This document shows positions 16,788 to 24,786 of a DNA stretch of 64,000 bases, piece after piece. The stretch is taken from NCBI GenBank assembly GCA_963545085.1, contig CAUUHV010000011.1, forward strand, positions 6,570 to 70,569. The letters run 5' to 3'. How positions within the stretch are numbered: position 1 is the stretch's first letter; each line of letters opens with the position of its first letter. The DNA is from Catonella sp963545085. GTDB lineage: Bacteria; Bacillota; Clostridia; Lachnospirales; Lachnospiraceae. Below the pieces are notes generated by a model that saw nothing but the letters and a program-made list of their open reading frames with translations, did not search any database and was not told where the DNA came from. A program made the position numbers and the translations under genes.

Positions 16788-18344
16788 ATGAAACTTGCTA
16801 ATAAAACTTTTATTTACAGTATAGCGCTTGCCGGTGTTGTCGGATTATTCATAATAGGGTATCTCTTACTTATGCTGCCGTCGCTTTATACGGCACACAG
16901 GCAGGCGGCGAATCTTGAAAGCTTCAAAACCTCGTTTACAGGGATTATCGAAAACCTTGATACGGAGAACATGACAGCTAAAAGTATAGGAATAAAACTG
17001 CCGCTTGAGGGCTATAAAATTGAACTTTTCAATGCCGTTATGCAGGGAGATATAGAAATTAAAGATGAAAGCTTAAAAGAAATTTTAGACAGGCTGCGAG
17101 GGGTATTTAAGAGAGGCAGAAAGTTTGGAAAAGATGACGATATTACAAAGAATTACGCTAAAGAGTTTGAAAAGTGTTTTGAAGATATTAAGGTAAAGCT
17201 TGAAAATTCAGAACTTATTGAAAACAGGAGCATTGCTTTCAATATTAAGATGAAAGAAAACACGACTGAATTTTCTGATGAAATGACGAAATTTTACAGA
17301 TTGGGAGAGAGGTCGTTCATTGTTGAGCTTGGTGTGAAAGATAATACAAGCGATACATATTATACTACGCTTATAGGCTTTTACAGAGGTGACAATGAAT
17401 ACATAATAGCTGTGGACGGGGCTGTCGCGCCTTCGGTAAGCGATATAATTCCGGTGATTTTAGGTATACTTCCTGTAATAATTCCGGTAACTATACTGCT
17501 TATTTTTATAACTTCGGGATTTTATTCAAGAAATATAGTAAATCCAATAACAATGCTTCTAAGGGATGCGGATAACAGAAGAGGAACGGACGGTTATGTG
17601 GAGCCTATAATTGTAAAGGGAAATGACGAAATAGCGGGGCTTGCGGCATCGTTAAATCTTTTGTATAAGTCGCAGGAAGAAGCGTATAAAAGGATTGGCA
17701 GGGAGAGCGAGCGAAAAGAGGTATTTATGAGAGCCTTTTCCCATCAGCTGAAAACTCCGATTGCGGCGGCGGCTCTTCTTGCGGACGGAATGATATCAAA
17801 TATCGGAAAATTTTCAGACAGGGACAAGTATCTTCCGGAAGTTAAAAAGCAGCTTATGAATATGCAAAAGATAACCGACGAGATTCTTATGATTAACCGT
17901 ATTGCGGACAGTATAAGTCCTGTAAATGCCGATATAAGGACGATTGCGGAGTACACGCTGAATTCCTGCAAAATAGCGGCGGAGGATAAAAATTTAACAA
18001 TGTCCTGTGATGGAGAAGCAAGCTGGTACTGTGATCCGAATATCCTTGAGCAGATTTTACTTAATCTTGTCAATAACGCTGTTAAGTACACGGATGACGG
18101 CGGAGAGATTATGATTTCCCTTACCGGAGAGAGGATAGAGATAACAAATCGTCCATCTTATATAGATGAAAGTGTAAAGGATTCGCTCTTTGAAGCCTTT
18201 GTGACGGGTGGAGGAAGCGAATCGGGACACGGACTGGGGCTGTATGTCGCAAAATATTTCGCGGAAATTTCCGGGTTTAAAATAGAACTGAATAATTATG
18301 ACGACAGGGTTACATTTACCGTATTAAAAGAAAGGAAGGAATAA
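16788..18344 (+). CDS. Membrane sensor histidine kinase
   Basis: 518 residues. Two membrane helices (near residues 10-32 and 220-242) flank an extracytoplasmic sensor of about 190 residues. A HAMP-like linker is followed by the phosphoacceptor His319 in AFSHQLKTPI, the N box LLNLVNNAVKY, and a G box GHGLGLYVAK. The F and catalytic ATPase regions are present but the ATP-lid part is short. The start codon directly abuts the response regulator stop, so the two are coupled. The sensor domain is not recognised, so the signal is unknown. Confidence 0.9.
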   Translation: MKLANKTFIYSIALAGVVGLFIIGYLLLMLPSLYTAHRQAANLESFKTSFTGIIENLDTENMTAKSIGIKLPLEGYKIELFNAVMQGDIEIKDESLKEILDRLRGVFKRGRKFGKDDDITKNYAKEFEKCFEDIKVKLENSELIENRSIAFNIKMKENTTEFSDEMTKFYRLGERSFIVELGVKDNTSDTYYTTLIGFYRGDNEYIIAVDGAVAPSVSDIIPVILGILPVIIPVTILLIFITSGFYSRNIVNPITMLLRDADNRRGTDGYVEPIIVKGNDEIAGLAASLNLLYKSQEEAYKRIGRESERKEVFMRAFSHQLKTPIAAAALLADGMISNIGKFSDRDKYLPEVKKQLMNMQKITDEILMINRIADSISPVNADIRTIAEYTLNSCKIAAEDKNLTMSCDGEASWYCDPNILEQILLNLVNNAVKYTDDGGEIMISLTGERIEITNRPSYIDESVKDSLFEAFVTGGGSESGHGLGLYVAKYFAEISGFKIELNNYDDRVTFTVLKERKE

Positions 18345-18345
18345 T

Positions 18346-19218
18346 ATGTTAACGTTGGACAGAGTGACGGTCAAATTTAAAGATAAGGTAGCGCTTGATT
18401 TGGGACGAACAATAGAAATAGCGGATAATGACAGAGTCGGAGTCATCGGAAGCAACGGCGCAGGAAAAACCACCCTTATAAGAAGTATTTTAGGTATAGT
18501 TAATTACCGGGGAAATATTAAAAGGGGAATTGATATAGAGAAAATAGCCGTTCACATGCAGCAGAACGATTATATAGATACCGTTCCGATAAGAGTGATA
18601 ATGGAAATGCTTATAGGAGGCCCTGTTAAAGAAAATAAAAAGGTTCAGGATATGATAGAGTTTTTTGAATTTGAGCCTTGCCTTAAAAAAAGATGGAAAC
18701 ATCTTTCGGGCGGACAGAAGCAGAGACTTACTCTCATTCTTGTGATGTGCTCGGAAAGCCCGCTGACTCTGCTTGACGAAGTGACATCGGGGCTTGATTT
18801 TGAAACGAGGCAGAGGCTTATGAATAAATTGGTGGAATGGTATAAGGAGAGGAACACTACTTTGCTCGTGACTTCTCATTATTATGAGGAGCTTGAGCAT
18901 CTTGTAAATAAAATCCTTTATCTTGATAACGGAAAAGTGATAGATTTCGGGAATAAAGATGAGCTGTTTAGAAAATATTGCGGAAAATCGGTTATTCTTT
19001 GCGCTCGGAATGAACAGACCGAGAAGATAGCGAATGAACATAAAGAAATAAAGGCTCCGTCGGGTATGATAGCTTTAAGATGTGATGAGCCTGAGACCGA
19101 GATTACAATAGCCGAGAAACTTAGCGGAATAAATGTTAATTACAGAAGAAGTAATAATGACATAGAGCTTATGACAATTAACGCGAAAGCGGCGTATTAT
19201 AATGAAAAACCGGACTGA
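18346..19218 (+). CDS. ABC transporter ATP-binding protein, two-component-linked exporter
   Basis: 290 residues, one nucleotide after the kinase stop. Walker A GSNGAGKTT, signature LSGGQKQRL, Walker B LTLLDEVTSGLD and switch histidine TSHYYEE are intact. The last about 80 residues form an extra C-terminal domain, as in multidrug/antibiotic-type ABC-2 ATPases. It pairs with the downstream permease. Expected role is export or resistance, controlled by the adjacent two-component system. Confidence 0.9.
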   Translation: MLTLDRVTVKFKDKVALDLGRTIEIADNDRVGVIGSNGAGKTTLIRSILGIVNYRGNIKRGIDIEKIAVHMQQNDYIDTVPIRVIMEMLIGGPVKENKKVQDMIEFFEFEPCLKKRWKHLSGGQKQRLTLILVMCSESPLTLLDEVTSGLDFETRQRLMNKLVEWYKERNTTLLVTSHYYEELEHLVNKILYLDNGKVIDFGNKDELFRKYCGKSVILCARNEQTEKIANEHKEIKAPSGMIALRCDEPETEITIAEKLSGINVNYRRSNNDIELMTINAKAAYYNEKPD

Positions 19219-19227
19219 CAGCAAATT

Positions 19228-20049
19228 ATGGAAACGCGAATTCGGCGTATAGAAAGGAGAAGCCCGTACAGGGTTAAAAATATTATGAAAAAATCAATGT
19301 TTTATCTGGTTAAATATGAAATTTTAAATAATCTGTATAACGGTTATTCGTTCTTTTTCGGGGCGGTATTTCCCATATTTCTAATGGTAATGATATCAAA
19401 GGGCGCCTTAAGCGATGTGCCCGCATCTATGAAACCCGAGGTAACGGCAGGTATTTTCCTCGGTATGTCAATGATAATTCCGCTATCAACAATGTTTTTG
19501 GGTTATGCTGCGTCTTTTTCAAATGAGCTTGAAAAAGATGTTCCTACAAGACTTAATCTTTTCGGATTGTCGGCAAACAGGCTTTTCACAGGGAAGTTAA
19601 TAGCAAATTTTATATTTTTAACCTTCTGTCTTATTATATATCTTATAGGAACGTTAAGCTTTGTAAAAGTTGCGCCCCCAAAACCTTTCGCGGCAGTAAT
19701 ATGGGTGTTGTCCCTGTACCTGATTTCGGCATTCTGCCTTGCTCTTGCTCACGGTATAGCGAATATGATAAGAAAATTCGGAATTACTTACGGGGTTGTA
19801 ATGGGAATTTATTTCGTAATGATGGGTCTGGGCGGCATGATGGGCGTAAGAACAAATGATTTTCCGACGGGACTTAGAAAAGTATCCGAGCTGCTTCCGT
19901 TTACTCATTTCGGTAACGGTTACATAGATTTTTGGATGGGAAGGTTGTATAATTTCGCTCCGCTTGTGCAATCGTTGATATTCTTTGCGGCTGTAAGCGT
20001 GATTGTGATGTTTGTTTCATTTAAAGTGAGAGGGAGAAAGGAAGTGTAA
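19228..20049 (+). CDS. ABC-2-type membrane permease
   Basis: 273 residues with about six hydrophobic segments and the layout of ABC-2 permeases. The start is uncertain. ATG 19228 has no ribosome binding site and yields a very basic leader (METRIRRIERRSPY), while ATG 19285 (MKKSMFYLVKYEIL) gives a typical N-terminus but lies about 24 nt after AAAGGAG. It is the membrane partner of the preceding ATPase. The gene ends against a bidirectional terminator shared with the convergent esterase. Confidence 0.85.
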   Translation: METRIRRIERRSPYRVKNIMKKSMFYLVKYEILNNLYNGYSFFFGAVFPIFLMVMISKGALSDVPASMKPEVTAGIFLGMSMIIPLSTMFLGYAASFSNELEKDVPTRLNLFGLSANRLFTGKLIANFIFLTFCLIIYLIGTLSFVKVAPPKPFAAVIWVLSLYLISAFCLALAHGIANMIRKFGITYGVVMGIYFVMMGLGGMMGVRTNDFPTGLRKVSELLPFTHFGNGYIDFWMGRLYNFAPLVQSLIFFAAVSVIVMFVSFKVRGRKEV

Positions 20050-20136
20050 GAAGTGAAATATTTAAGAGCGGAGGAATTTGTATAGGTATTGTGCTTATAA
20101 AAGAATATTTTAAAACAAAAATCCGGTAATGCAAAA

Positions 20137-20179
20137 ACAGCCCGAAAGAGAATTAAAAATGAAAGCTCTATCGGGCTGT
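20137..20179. terminator. Bidirectional terminator between convergent genes
   Basis: ACAGCCCGAAAGAG pairs with CTCTATCGGGCTGT with a single mismatch. It lies between the permease (plus) and esterase (minus) and has A-rich flank on the left and modest T content on the right, so it can serve both directions. It occupies the 148-bp gap. Confidence 0.7.
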
Positions 20180-20197
20180 ATATGATTTCGGTTATGT

Positions 20198-21013
20198 TTA
20201 CAGGTCGGATACCCATTTGCAGGAAAGTTCCATCCAATCCTGACAACGTTTTTCTATGCCGAAGCCGCTTTTTTTAACGGAGGTTTCTTCGTCGGCAAGG
20301 GAAAGACCGTGCCCTCCTTTAGGGAAAATATGAAGCTCTACGGAGACGTTATTGTTTACAAGCGCTTCTGTAAATAACAGAGAATTTTGTACGGGTACAG
20401 CCGTGTCGGTAAATGTGTGCCAGATAAACACCGGAGGTACTGCCGAAGTAACCTGATTTTCAAGACTTAAAAGCTTTTCAAGTTCAGGGCTTGCTTTCTT
20501 TCCCATGAGATTTCTAAAACTTCCGGCATGAGCAAACTTTCCCGATGTAATAACGGGATAGGATAAAATAAGCCCGTTCGGCTTTATTTTGTCGCAGGTT
20601 AATCCGGTTTCCCCGGTGAGCCATTCCTTATCCCAAAATATACCGAGACTTGCCGCAAGATGACCTCCCGCCGAAAATCCGGCGACTATTATTTTGTCCT
20701 TGTTTATTCCGAATTCTTTTGCCCGCTCTCTTAAATATGACACGCTTACGGCAAGCTCACAGAGTGCAAACGGAAATTCCGCGGGAGCCGCACTATAGCG
20801 AAGAACACAGGCATGAAAGCCTTTAGCAAGATATCTGACGGCAACCGCTTCCGCCTCTCTGTCAGAAGTAAACTCATAACCGCCTCCCGGACAGATTAGC
20901 ACTAAAGGACGCTCTCTGTTAATGTCGATTTCAGGTGAGTTGTCAAGTAAGTAGGTATATAATTTTGCGCTTGCCGTATGATTTGTTTTTATAGAAACTA
21001 TATCGGATTTCAT
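20198..21013 (-). CDS. Alpha/beta-hydrolase esterase (acetyl-esterase/lipase-like)
   Basis: 271 residues on the minus strand; the ATG follows GGAGG by 8 nt. Oxyanion-hole motif CPGGGYEFTSDREAE and nucleophile motif AGFSAGGHLAAS (GxSxG) are seen, with an Asp/His pair toward the C-terminus (FTDTAVPVQNS, PKGGHGLSL). Such BD-FAE/acetylxylan-esterase-like enzymes often deacetylate xylan or sugars. With the nearby xylose locus a carbohydrate-ester role is plausible but unproven. No signal peptide, so cytoplasmic. Confidence 0.85.
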   Translation of the reverse strand: MKSDIVSIKTNHTASAKLYTYLLDNSPEIDINRERPLVLICPGGGYEFTSDREAEAVAVRYLAKGFHACVLRYSAAPAEFPFALCELAVSVSYLRERAKEFGINKDKIIVAGFSAGGHLAASLGIFWDKEWLTGETGLTCDKIKPNGLILSYPVITSGKFAHAGSFRNLMGKKASPELEKLLSLENQVTSAVPPVFIWHTFTDTAVPVQNSLLFTEALVNNNVSVELHIFPKGGHGLSLADEETSVKKSGFGIEKRCQDWMELSCKWVSDL

Positions 21014-21122
21014 AGGTTTGCCTCCATGATTGTGTGTATACGGGTATAAATTTCTTTAATAATAAAATTATCACATAAGCTTTATCAGTTCAAGGCTGAT
21101 GAAAACTTTAAAAATCCGATAC

Positions 21123-21151
21123 TTGACATACAAGTGTTTTAATGGTATTAT
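21123..21151 (+). promoter_or_regulatory. Promoter of the infC-rpmI-rplT operon
   Basis: TTGACA (21123-21128), 17-bp spacer, TATTAT (21146-21151). A consensus-strength sigma-A promoter that gives a leader of about 180 nt before infC. Confidence 0.8.
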
Positions 21152-21164
21152 ACGAGCGCAATCA

Positions 21165-21335
21165 AAGAAATACCAAGTGAAGTATCCGCTTCCACCTTGA
21201 CGCAAGTAAGCGTTCCGGGTTTTATTTAATGAAAATACGGATTCAGTTTTAAAACTGTTCTGTATGCTTTGAATTTACGGCGGGTACATTGGTATCCGCT
21301 TTTTTATACTTTTTACCGGGTTTGGAGGTGTTCAT
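21165..21335 (+). promoter_or_regulatory. infC leader with internal terminator (L20/IF3-type attenuation candidate)
   Basis: Between promoter and infC the leader carries an intrinsic terminator at 21280-21306 (GCGGGTAC / GGTATCCGC followed by TTTTTTT). The 3' arm sequence GTATCCGCTT is repeated at 21182, so the GCGGGTAC arm could pair with either copy, the arrangement expected of an attenuator. Firmicute infC operons are known to be feedback-controlled by L20 through such leaders. The switch itself is inferred, not shown. Confidence 0.6.
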
Positions 21336-21337
21336 CT

Positions 21338-21844
21338 ATTAGCGATTTAATGATCAATGAGCAGATAAGGGACAGAGAAATCCGCCTTATCGGAGAAAAC
21401 GGGGAGCAGCTTGGAATCATGTCCTCAAGAGAGGCAATGAAGCTTGCGAATGAAGCAGAGCTTGATCTGGTTAAGATTGCTCCCACAGCGAAACCGCCTG
21501 TTTGCAAGATTATAGACTATCGTAAGTATCGTTACGAACAGACGAAGAGAGAGAAAGAGGCAAGGAAGAAACAAAAGACTACGGAAGTCAAGGAAATCCG
21601 CCTTTCTCCGAATATTGACAGCAATGACCTTAATACTAAGGCAAATCAGGCAAGAAAGTTTCTTGAAAAGGGTGATAAAGTAAAAGTAACCCTTCGTTTC
21701 AAAGGACGGGAAATGGCGCATGTTTCTTCGAGCAAGCAGATTCTTGATGTATTCCTTGAGAAGCTTGGTGATTCGGCAGTTGTGGAAAAACAGGCCAAAC
21801 TTGAAGGAAGAAGTATGTCGATGGTTGTAACTACTAAAAAGTAA
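21338..21844 (+). CDS. infC: Translation initiation factor IF-3 (AUU start)
   Basis: 168 residues. IF-3 binds the 30S subunit and checks initiator tRNA and start codon. The start is taken as ATT 21338, 7 nt after GGAGGTG (21324-21330). The first ATG in frame (21350) is 12 nt further and has no suitably spaced site. The protein then reads ISDLMINEQIRDREIRLIG, matching IF-3 N-termini. AUU starts on infC are known from E. coli and Bacillus relatives and allow IF-3 to repress its own translation. Domain layout is normal: N-terminal GENGEQLG, linker, C-terminal VTLRFKGREM. Confidence 0.92.
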   Translation: MSDLMINEQIRDREIRLIGENGEQLGIMSSREAMKLANEAELDLVKIAPTAKPPVCKIIDYRKYRYEQTKREKEARKKQKTTEVKEIRLSPNIDSNDLNTKANQARKFLEKGDKVKVTLRFKGREMAHVSSSKQILDVFLEKLGDSAVVEKQAKLEGRSMSMVVTTKK

Positions 21845-21905
21845 AATGCAGTTTTCCTGTTTCGGTACCGGAAGGCTGTTACTTTAATAACGGGAGGAAA
21901 GAAAA

Positions 21906-22103
21906 ATGCCAAAAATGAAGACAAAAAGCGCGGCAGCAAAGCGCTTTAAGGTGACAGGTACAGGTAAGATGATGAAGATGAAAGCTTATAAGAGCCATAT
22001 CCTTACCAAAAAGAGCACAAAGAGAAAGAGAAATCTCCGCAAGGCTACCGAGGTTGACAAGAGTAACTTGGCTCAGATGAGGAGATTGCTTCCATACAGC
22101 TAA
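21906..22103 (+). CDS. rpmI: Ribosomal protein bL35
   Basis: 65 residues, strongly basic, beginning MPKMKTKSAAAKRFKVTGTG, the conserved bL35 start. GGGAGGAAAG precedes the ATG. Lies 61 nt after infC and 34 nt before rplT in the canonical infC-rpmI-rplT order. Component of the 50S subunit. Confidence 0.97.
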   Translation: MPKMKTKSAAAKRFKVTGTGKMMKMKAYKSHILTKKSTKRKRNLRKATEVDKSNLAQMRRLLPYS

Positions 22104-22137
22104 AATTTGCGTTTATTCGTTAAGGAGGAAATAGAAA

Positions 22138-22494
22138 ATGGCAAGGATTAAAGGTGGCTTAGGAGCTAAAAAAAGACATAACAGGGTTTTAAAATTAGCT
22201 AAGGGATACAGAGGCGCGAGAAGTAAACAGTATAGAATTGCAAAGCAGTCCGTTATGCGCGCTCTCGCTTCCTCATATGCAGGAAGAAAGAAGAAAAAAG
22301 GCGATTTCAGAAGGATTTGGATTGTAAGAATTAATGCCGCTGCAAGACTTAACGGTCTTTCATACAGCACGTTTATGCACGGATTAAAGCTTGCAAATAT
22401 CGATATCAACCGCAAAATGCTTGCGGAGCTTGCAGTTAATGACGCAGAGGGCTTTAAGAGCCTTGCAGAAACGGCAAAGGCTAAATTGGTTTAA
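22138..22494 (+). CDS. rplT: Ribosomal protein bL20
   Basis: 118 residues starting MARIKGGLGAKKRHNRVLKL, the bL20 signature (usually RxKxGxxA..RH..ILKLAKGY). AAGGAGG precedes the ATG. bL20 is needed early in 50S assembly and typically represses its own operon by binding the infC leader, which fits the attenuator noted upstream. Confidence 0.97.
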   Translation: MARIKGGLGAKKRHNRVLKLAKGYRGARSKQYRIAKQSVMRALASSYAGRKKKKGDFRRIWIVRINAAARLNGLSYSTFMHGLKLANIDINRKMLAELAVNDAEGFKSLAETAKAKLV

Positions 22495-22522
22495 TTAACT
22501 CACGGAAGGTGAGAAAAGACTG

Positions 22523-22596
22523 CGGTCTGACGAGAAATTCTTTCCGAAATCTTTTAAAAGATAACAGGGTAAAGCGCTTTCGTCCGACCGTATTTT
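22523..22596 (+). terminator. Possible terminator after rplT
   Basis: CGGTCTGACG (22523-22532) can pair with CGTCCGACCG (22581-22590) with one mismatch, followed by TATTTT. The loop is long (about 48 nt), so confidence is low. It lies in the 281-bp rplT to 22776 gap, which otherwise holds the next promoter. Confidence 0.35.
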
Positions 22597-22671
22597 AATA
22601 TCCTATGAGGACAATAGGTATTGCTATTATCATGCTTTTCAGATAAAATAAATCTGAGTGGTAAATTCGGT

Positions 22672-22699
22672 TTGACATTTTTATAATCATGTGCATAAT
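22672..22699 (+). promoter_or_regulatory. Promoter upstream of the EAL/HDOD gene
   Basis: TTGACA (22672-22677), 16-bp spacer, CATAAT (22694-22699). Expected start of transcription about 70 nt before the gene. Confidence 0.6.
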
Positions 22700-22775
22700 A
22701 GTTTTAACTTAAATAATCGGGATAGATTTGGAGATTGCTGTTTTAGAGCAGGAATAAAGTATCGGGAGATAAAAT

Positions 22776-23993
22776 ATGTTCATTGCAAGACAACCTATTT
22801 TTAATACGAGCAAGCAAGTATATGGTTATGAGTTGCTTTTTCGTGAAAGCGAGACGGCTTCGGCTTATAATCCCAATATAAGTGCGGACAGTTCTACTGC
22901 GGTTGTATTGGGAGGTTTGTTTGAACTCGGAATAGATAAGATTGCTGAAAATAAAAAGGCTTTTGTGAATTTTGATTATAATTTTATAGTCTCGGATAAT
23001 ATAGAGTTGGTCGATTCCGATTCGCTTGTAATAGAAGTGCTTGAGGACACGCAAGTCGACAAAAGACTGCTTGACAGATTAAACAGACTGAGAAATAAAG
23101 GATATAAGGTTGCTCTTGATGATTTTACGGAAGGGCTTAATTCTCCGCTTGTACGTGTTGCGGATATAATAAAATACGATGTCACACTGACTCCGCTCGA
23201 TACGATAAGAACTGAGGTAAACAAAGCGCTTAAAATGAAAAAAATTCTTCTTGCCGAAAAGGTGGAAACGGAGGAGGATTTTCGCAAAGCCAAAGAAATG
23301 GGATTTCTGTTATTTCAGGGATACTTTTTCAGTAAGCCCGTTGTGGTGGGTGGAATTAAAGCCAAACCGGAGATGGGTATATACAGGAGAATTTTAAGTG
23401 AACTTCAAGAGGAGGAGCCATCCTTTAAAAAAATAGCCGCAATTATAGAAACAGATGTCAATATGGCATACAGAATTCTTAAAATAAAGAAACCGGAAGA
23501 CGGAAAAAAACGTGATAGGGAAAAGGAAAGCGAGGCTATAAAGGCGGCGGTTGTGCGCATGGGACTGGCGGAGCTTCAACGCTGGGTAAATGTGCTTATG
23601 CTTCAGCAAATGTCAAATAAGAAATCCAAAGAGCTTGTCAGAATCTCTCTTGTACGCTCAAAATTCGGAGAGCTTATTGCCGAGCGCTCCGTAGCTTTCA
23701 GAATGAGAAAGTCCGAAGTGGCGCTTATGTGTCTTTTCAGTCTGCTTGATACGATACTTAATTCAACTATGGAAGAAGCTTTAAAGGATATAGATATAAG
23801 TGAGAGCGCAAAAGAAGCTCTTATCAATAAAAACGGAGAGCTTTCATATGTACTTTTGCTTATGGAGTATTATGAGCAGGGAAGTTGGGATGAAGTTATG
23901 GCGATATCGGATAAGATAAATATAAATGCGGATATTTTGGGAAAAGAATACCTTTACTCGATAAAGTGGACCAAGAAGGTTATGGAGTCTTAA
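22776..23993 (+). CDS. EAL-HDOD domain signalling protein (YuxH-like)
   Basis: 405 residues. Residues 1-200 resemble a truncated EAL cyclic-di-GMP phosphodiesterase domain (FIARQPIFNTSKQVYGYELLFR, VALDDFTEG, KVETEEDFRKAKEMGFLLFQGYFFSKP). The E-x-L core and metal-ligand residues are not all present, so phosphodiesterase activity is doubtful. Residues 200-400 are an HDOD domain (FKKIAAIIETDVNMAYRILKI, MGLAELQRWVNVLMLQQM). EAL-HDOD fusions are common signalling proteins in Firmicutes of unclear output. It is probably monocistronic. Confidence 0.85.
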   Translation: MFIARQPIFNTSKQVYGYELLFRESETASAYNPNISADSSTAVVLGGLFELGIDKIAENKKAFVNFDYNFIVSDNIELVDSDSLVIEVLEDTQVDKRLLDRLNRLRNKGYKVALDDFTEGLNSPLVRVADIIKYDVTLTPLDTIRTEVNKALKMKKILLAEKVETEEDFRKAKEMGFLLFQGYFFSKPVVVGGIKAKPEMGIYRRILSELQEEEPSFKKIAAIIETDVNMAYRILKIKKPEDGKKRDREKESEAIKAAVVRMGLAELQRWVNVLMLQQMSNKKSKELVRISLVRSKFGELIAERSVAFRMRKSEVALMCLFSLLDTILNSTMEEALKDIDISESAKEALINKNGELSYVLLLMEYYEQGSWDEVMAISDKININADILGKEYLYSIKWTKKVMES

Positions 23994-24053
23994 AACGAGG
24001 ATTTTCCCACATCATAAAAGTTTTATATGATTAAAATTTGTTTGATTTCCCGA

Positions 24054-24081
24054 TTTACATTTCAATTTTTTGTGCTACAAT
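24054..24081 (+). promoter_or_regulatory. Promoter of rpsO
   Basis: TTTACA (24054-24059), 16-bp spacer, extended -10 TGCTACAAT (24073-24081). Gives a leader of about 95 nt. Confidence 0.65.
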
Positions 24082-24114
24082 TATAAACTGTATGTGAAAC
24101 GCATATAAATATTA

Positions 24115-24159
24115 CTGCCACTCGGTTTTTGGATACTCCGACCTTAGACTTGGCGGCAG
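24115..24159 (+). promoter_or_regulatory. rpsO leader structure, possible S15 autoregulatory site
   Basis: CTGCC (24115-24119) can pair with GGCAG (24155-24159) enclosing the TTTTTGGATACTCC hairpin region, close before the AAGGAG of rpsO. Ribosomal protein S15 commonly binds its own leader. The structure is a hand-drawn suggestion only. Confidence 0.35.
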
Positions 24160-24182
24160 CGGATTAGCGAAAGGAGAAAAGC

Positions 24183-24449
24183 ATGATATCAAAAGAGAAA
24201 AAGGCCGAAATCATCAAGGAATACGGCAGAGCTCCTGAAGACACAGGTTCGCCTGAGGTTCAGATAGCCATTCTTACAGAGAGAATCAACGAGCTTAACG
24301 CTCATCTTTCCGTAAATGCGAAGGATCACCATTCAAGAAGAGGACTTCTTAAGATGGTCGGCGCAAGAAGAAGGCTTTTGGCTTACTATCAGAAGAAGGA
24401 TCTTGAAGGATACCGTAATCTGGTAGCTCGCCTCGGACTCAGAAAGTAA
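24183..24449 (+). CDS. rpsO: Ribosomal protein uS15
   Basis: 88 residues with the conserved DTGSPEVQIAILTERI and HHSRRGLLKMVGARRRLLAY segments. It binds 16S rRNA early in 30S assembly. AAAGGAG precedes the ATG. Single-gene unit with its own promoter and terminator. Confidence 0.97.
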   Translation: MISKEKKAEIIKEYGRAPEDTGSPEVQIAILTERINELNAHLSVNAKDHHSRRGLLKMVGARRRLLAYYQKKDLEGYRNLVARLGLRK

Positions 24450-24476
24450 TAAAGGTTTCACACACAACACACACTC

Positions 24477-24502
24477 AGAGCGGTTAAAAAGCCGCTCTTT
24501 TT
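24477..24502 (+). terminator. Intrinsic terminator of rpsO
   Basis: AGAGCGG and CCGCTCT around TTAAAAAG, followed by TTTTTC. The rest of the 337-bp gap to 24786 contains only the next promoter. Confidence 0.85.
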
Positions 24503-24712
24503 CTACTTTATTTATATTATTATTAAAAAGAATAATAACTATAAGCGCAGATTATGAAATGTTTTACAGCCTTTGTAAAAGGAAGCGTGAATAAGCCTGT
24601 ATAGTAGGCATTAAGTATTTTTCACACCCTAATCATATAAAAGATAAAACGGAAAAGTTTATAAAAAGTCTTAATAAAATCTGAAAATGAAGAAGTCATT
24701 AAGAAAGAGCGG

Positions 24713-24740
24713 TTGACATATTGCGATATCTATTTATACT
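24713..24740 (+). promoter_or_regulatory. Promoter of the Na+ symporter gene
   Basis: TTGACA (24713-24718), 16-bp spacer, TATACT (24735-24740). Confidence 0.7.
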
Positions 24741-24786
24741 ATAAAAGTTATGTATTTATTTTAATTTGAAGGAGTGACCTGCACTT

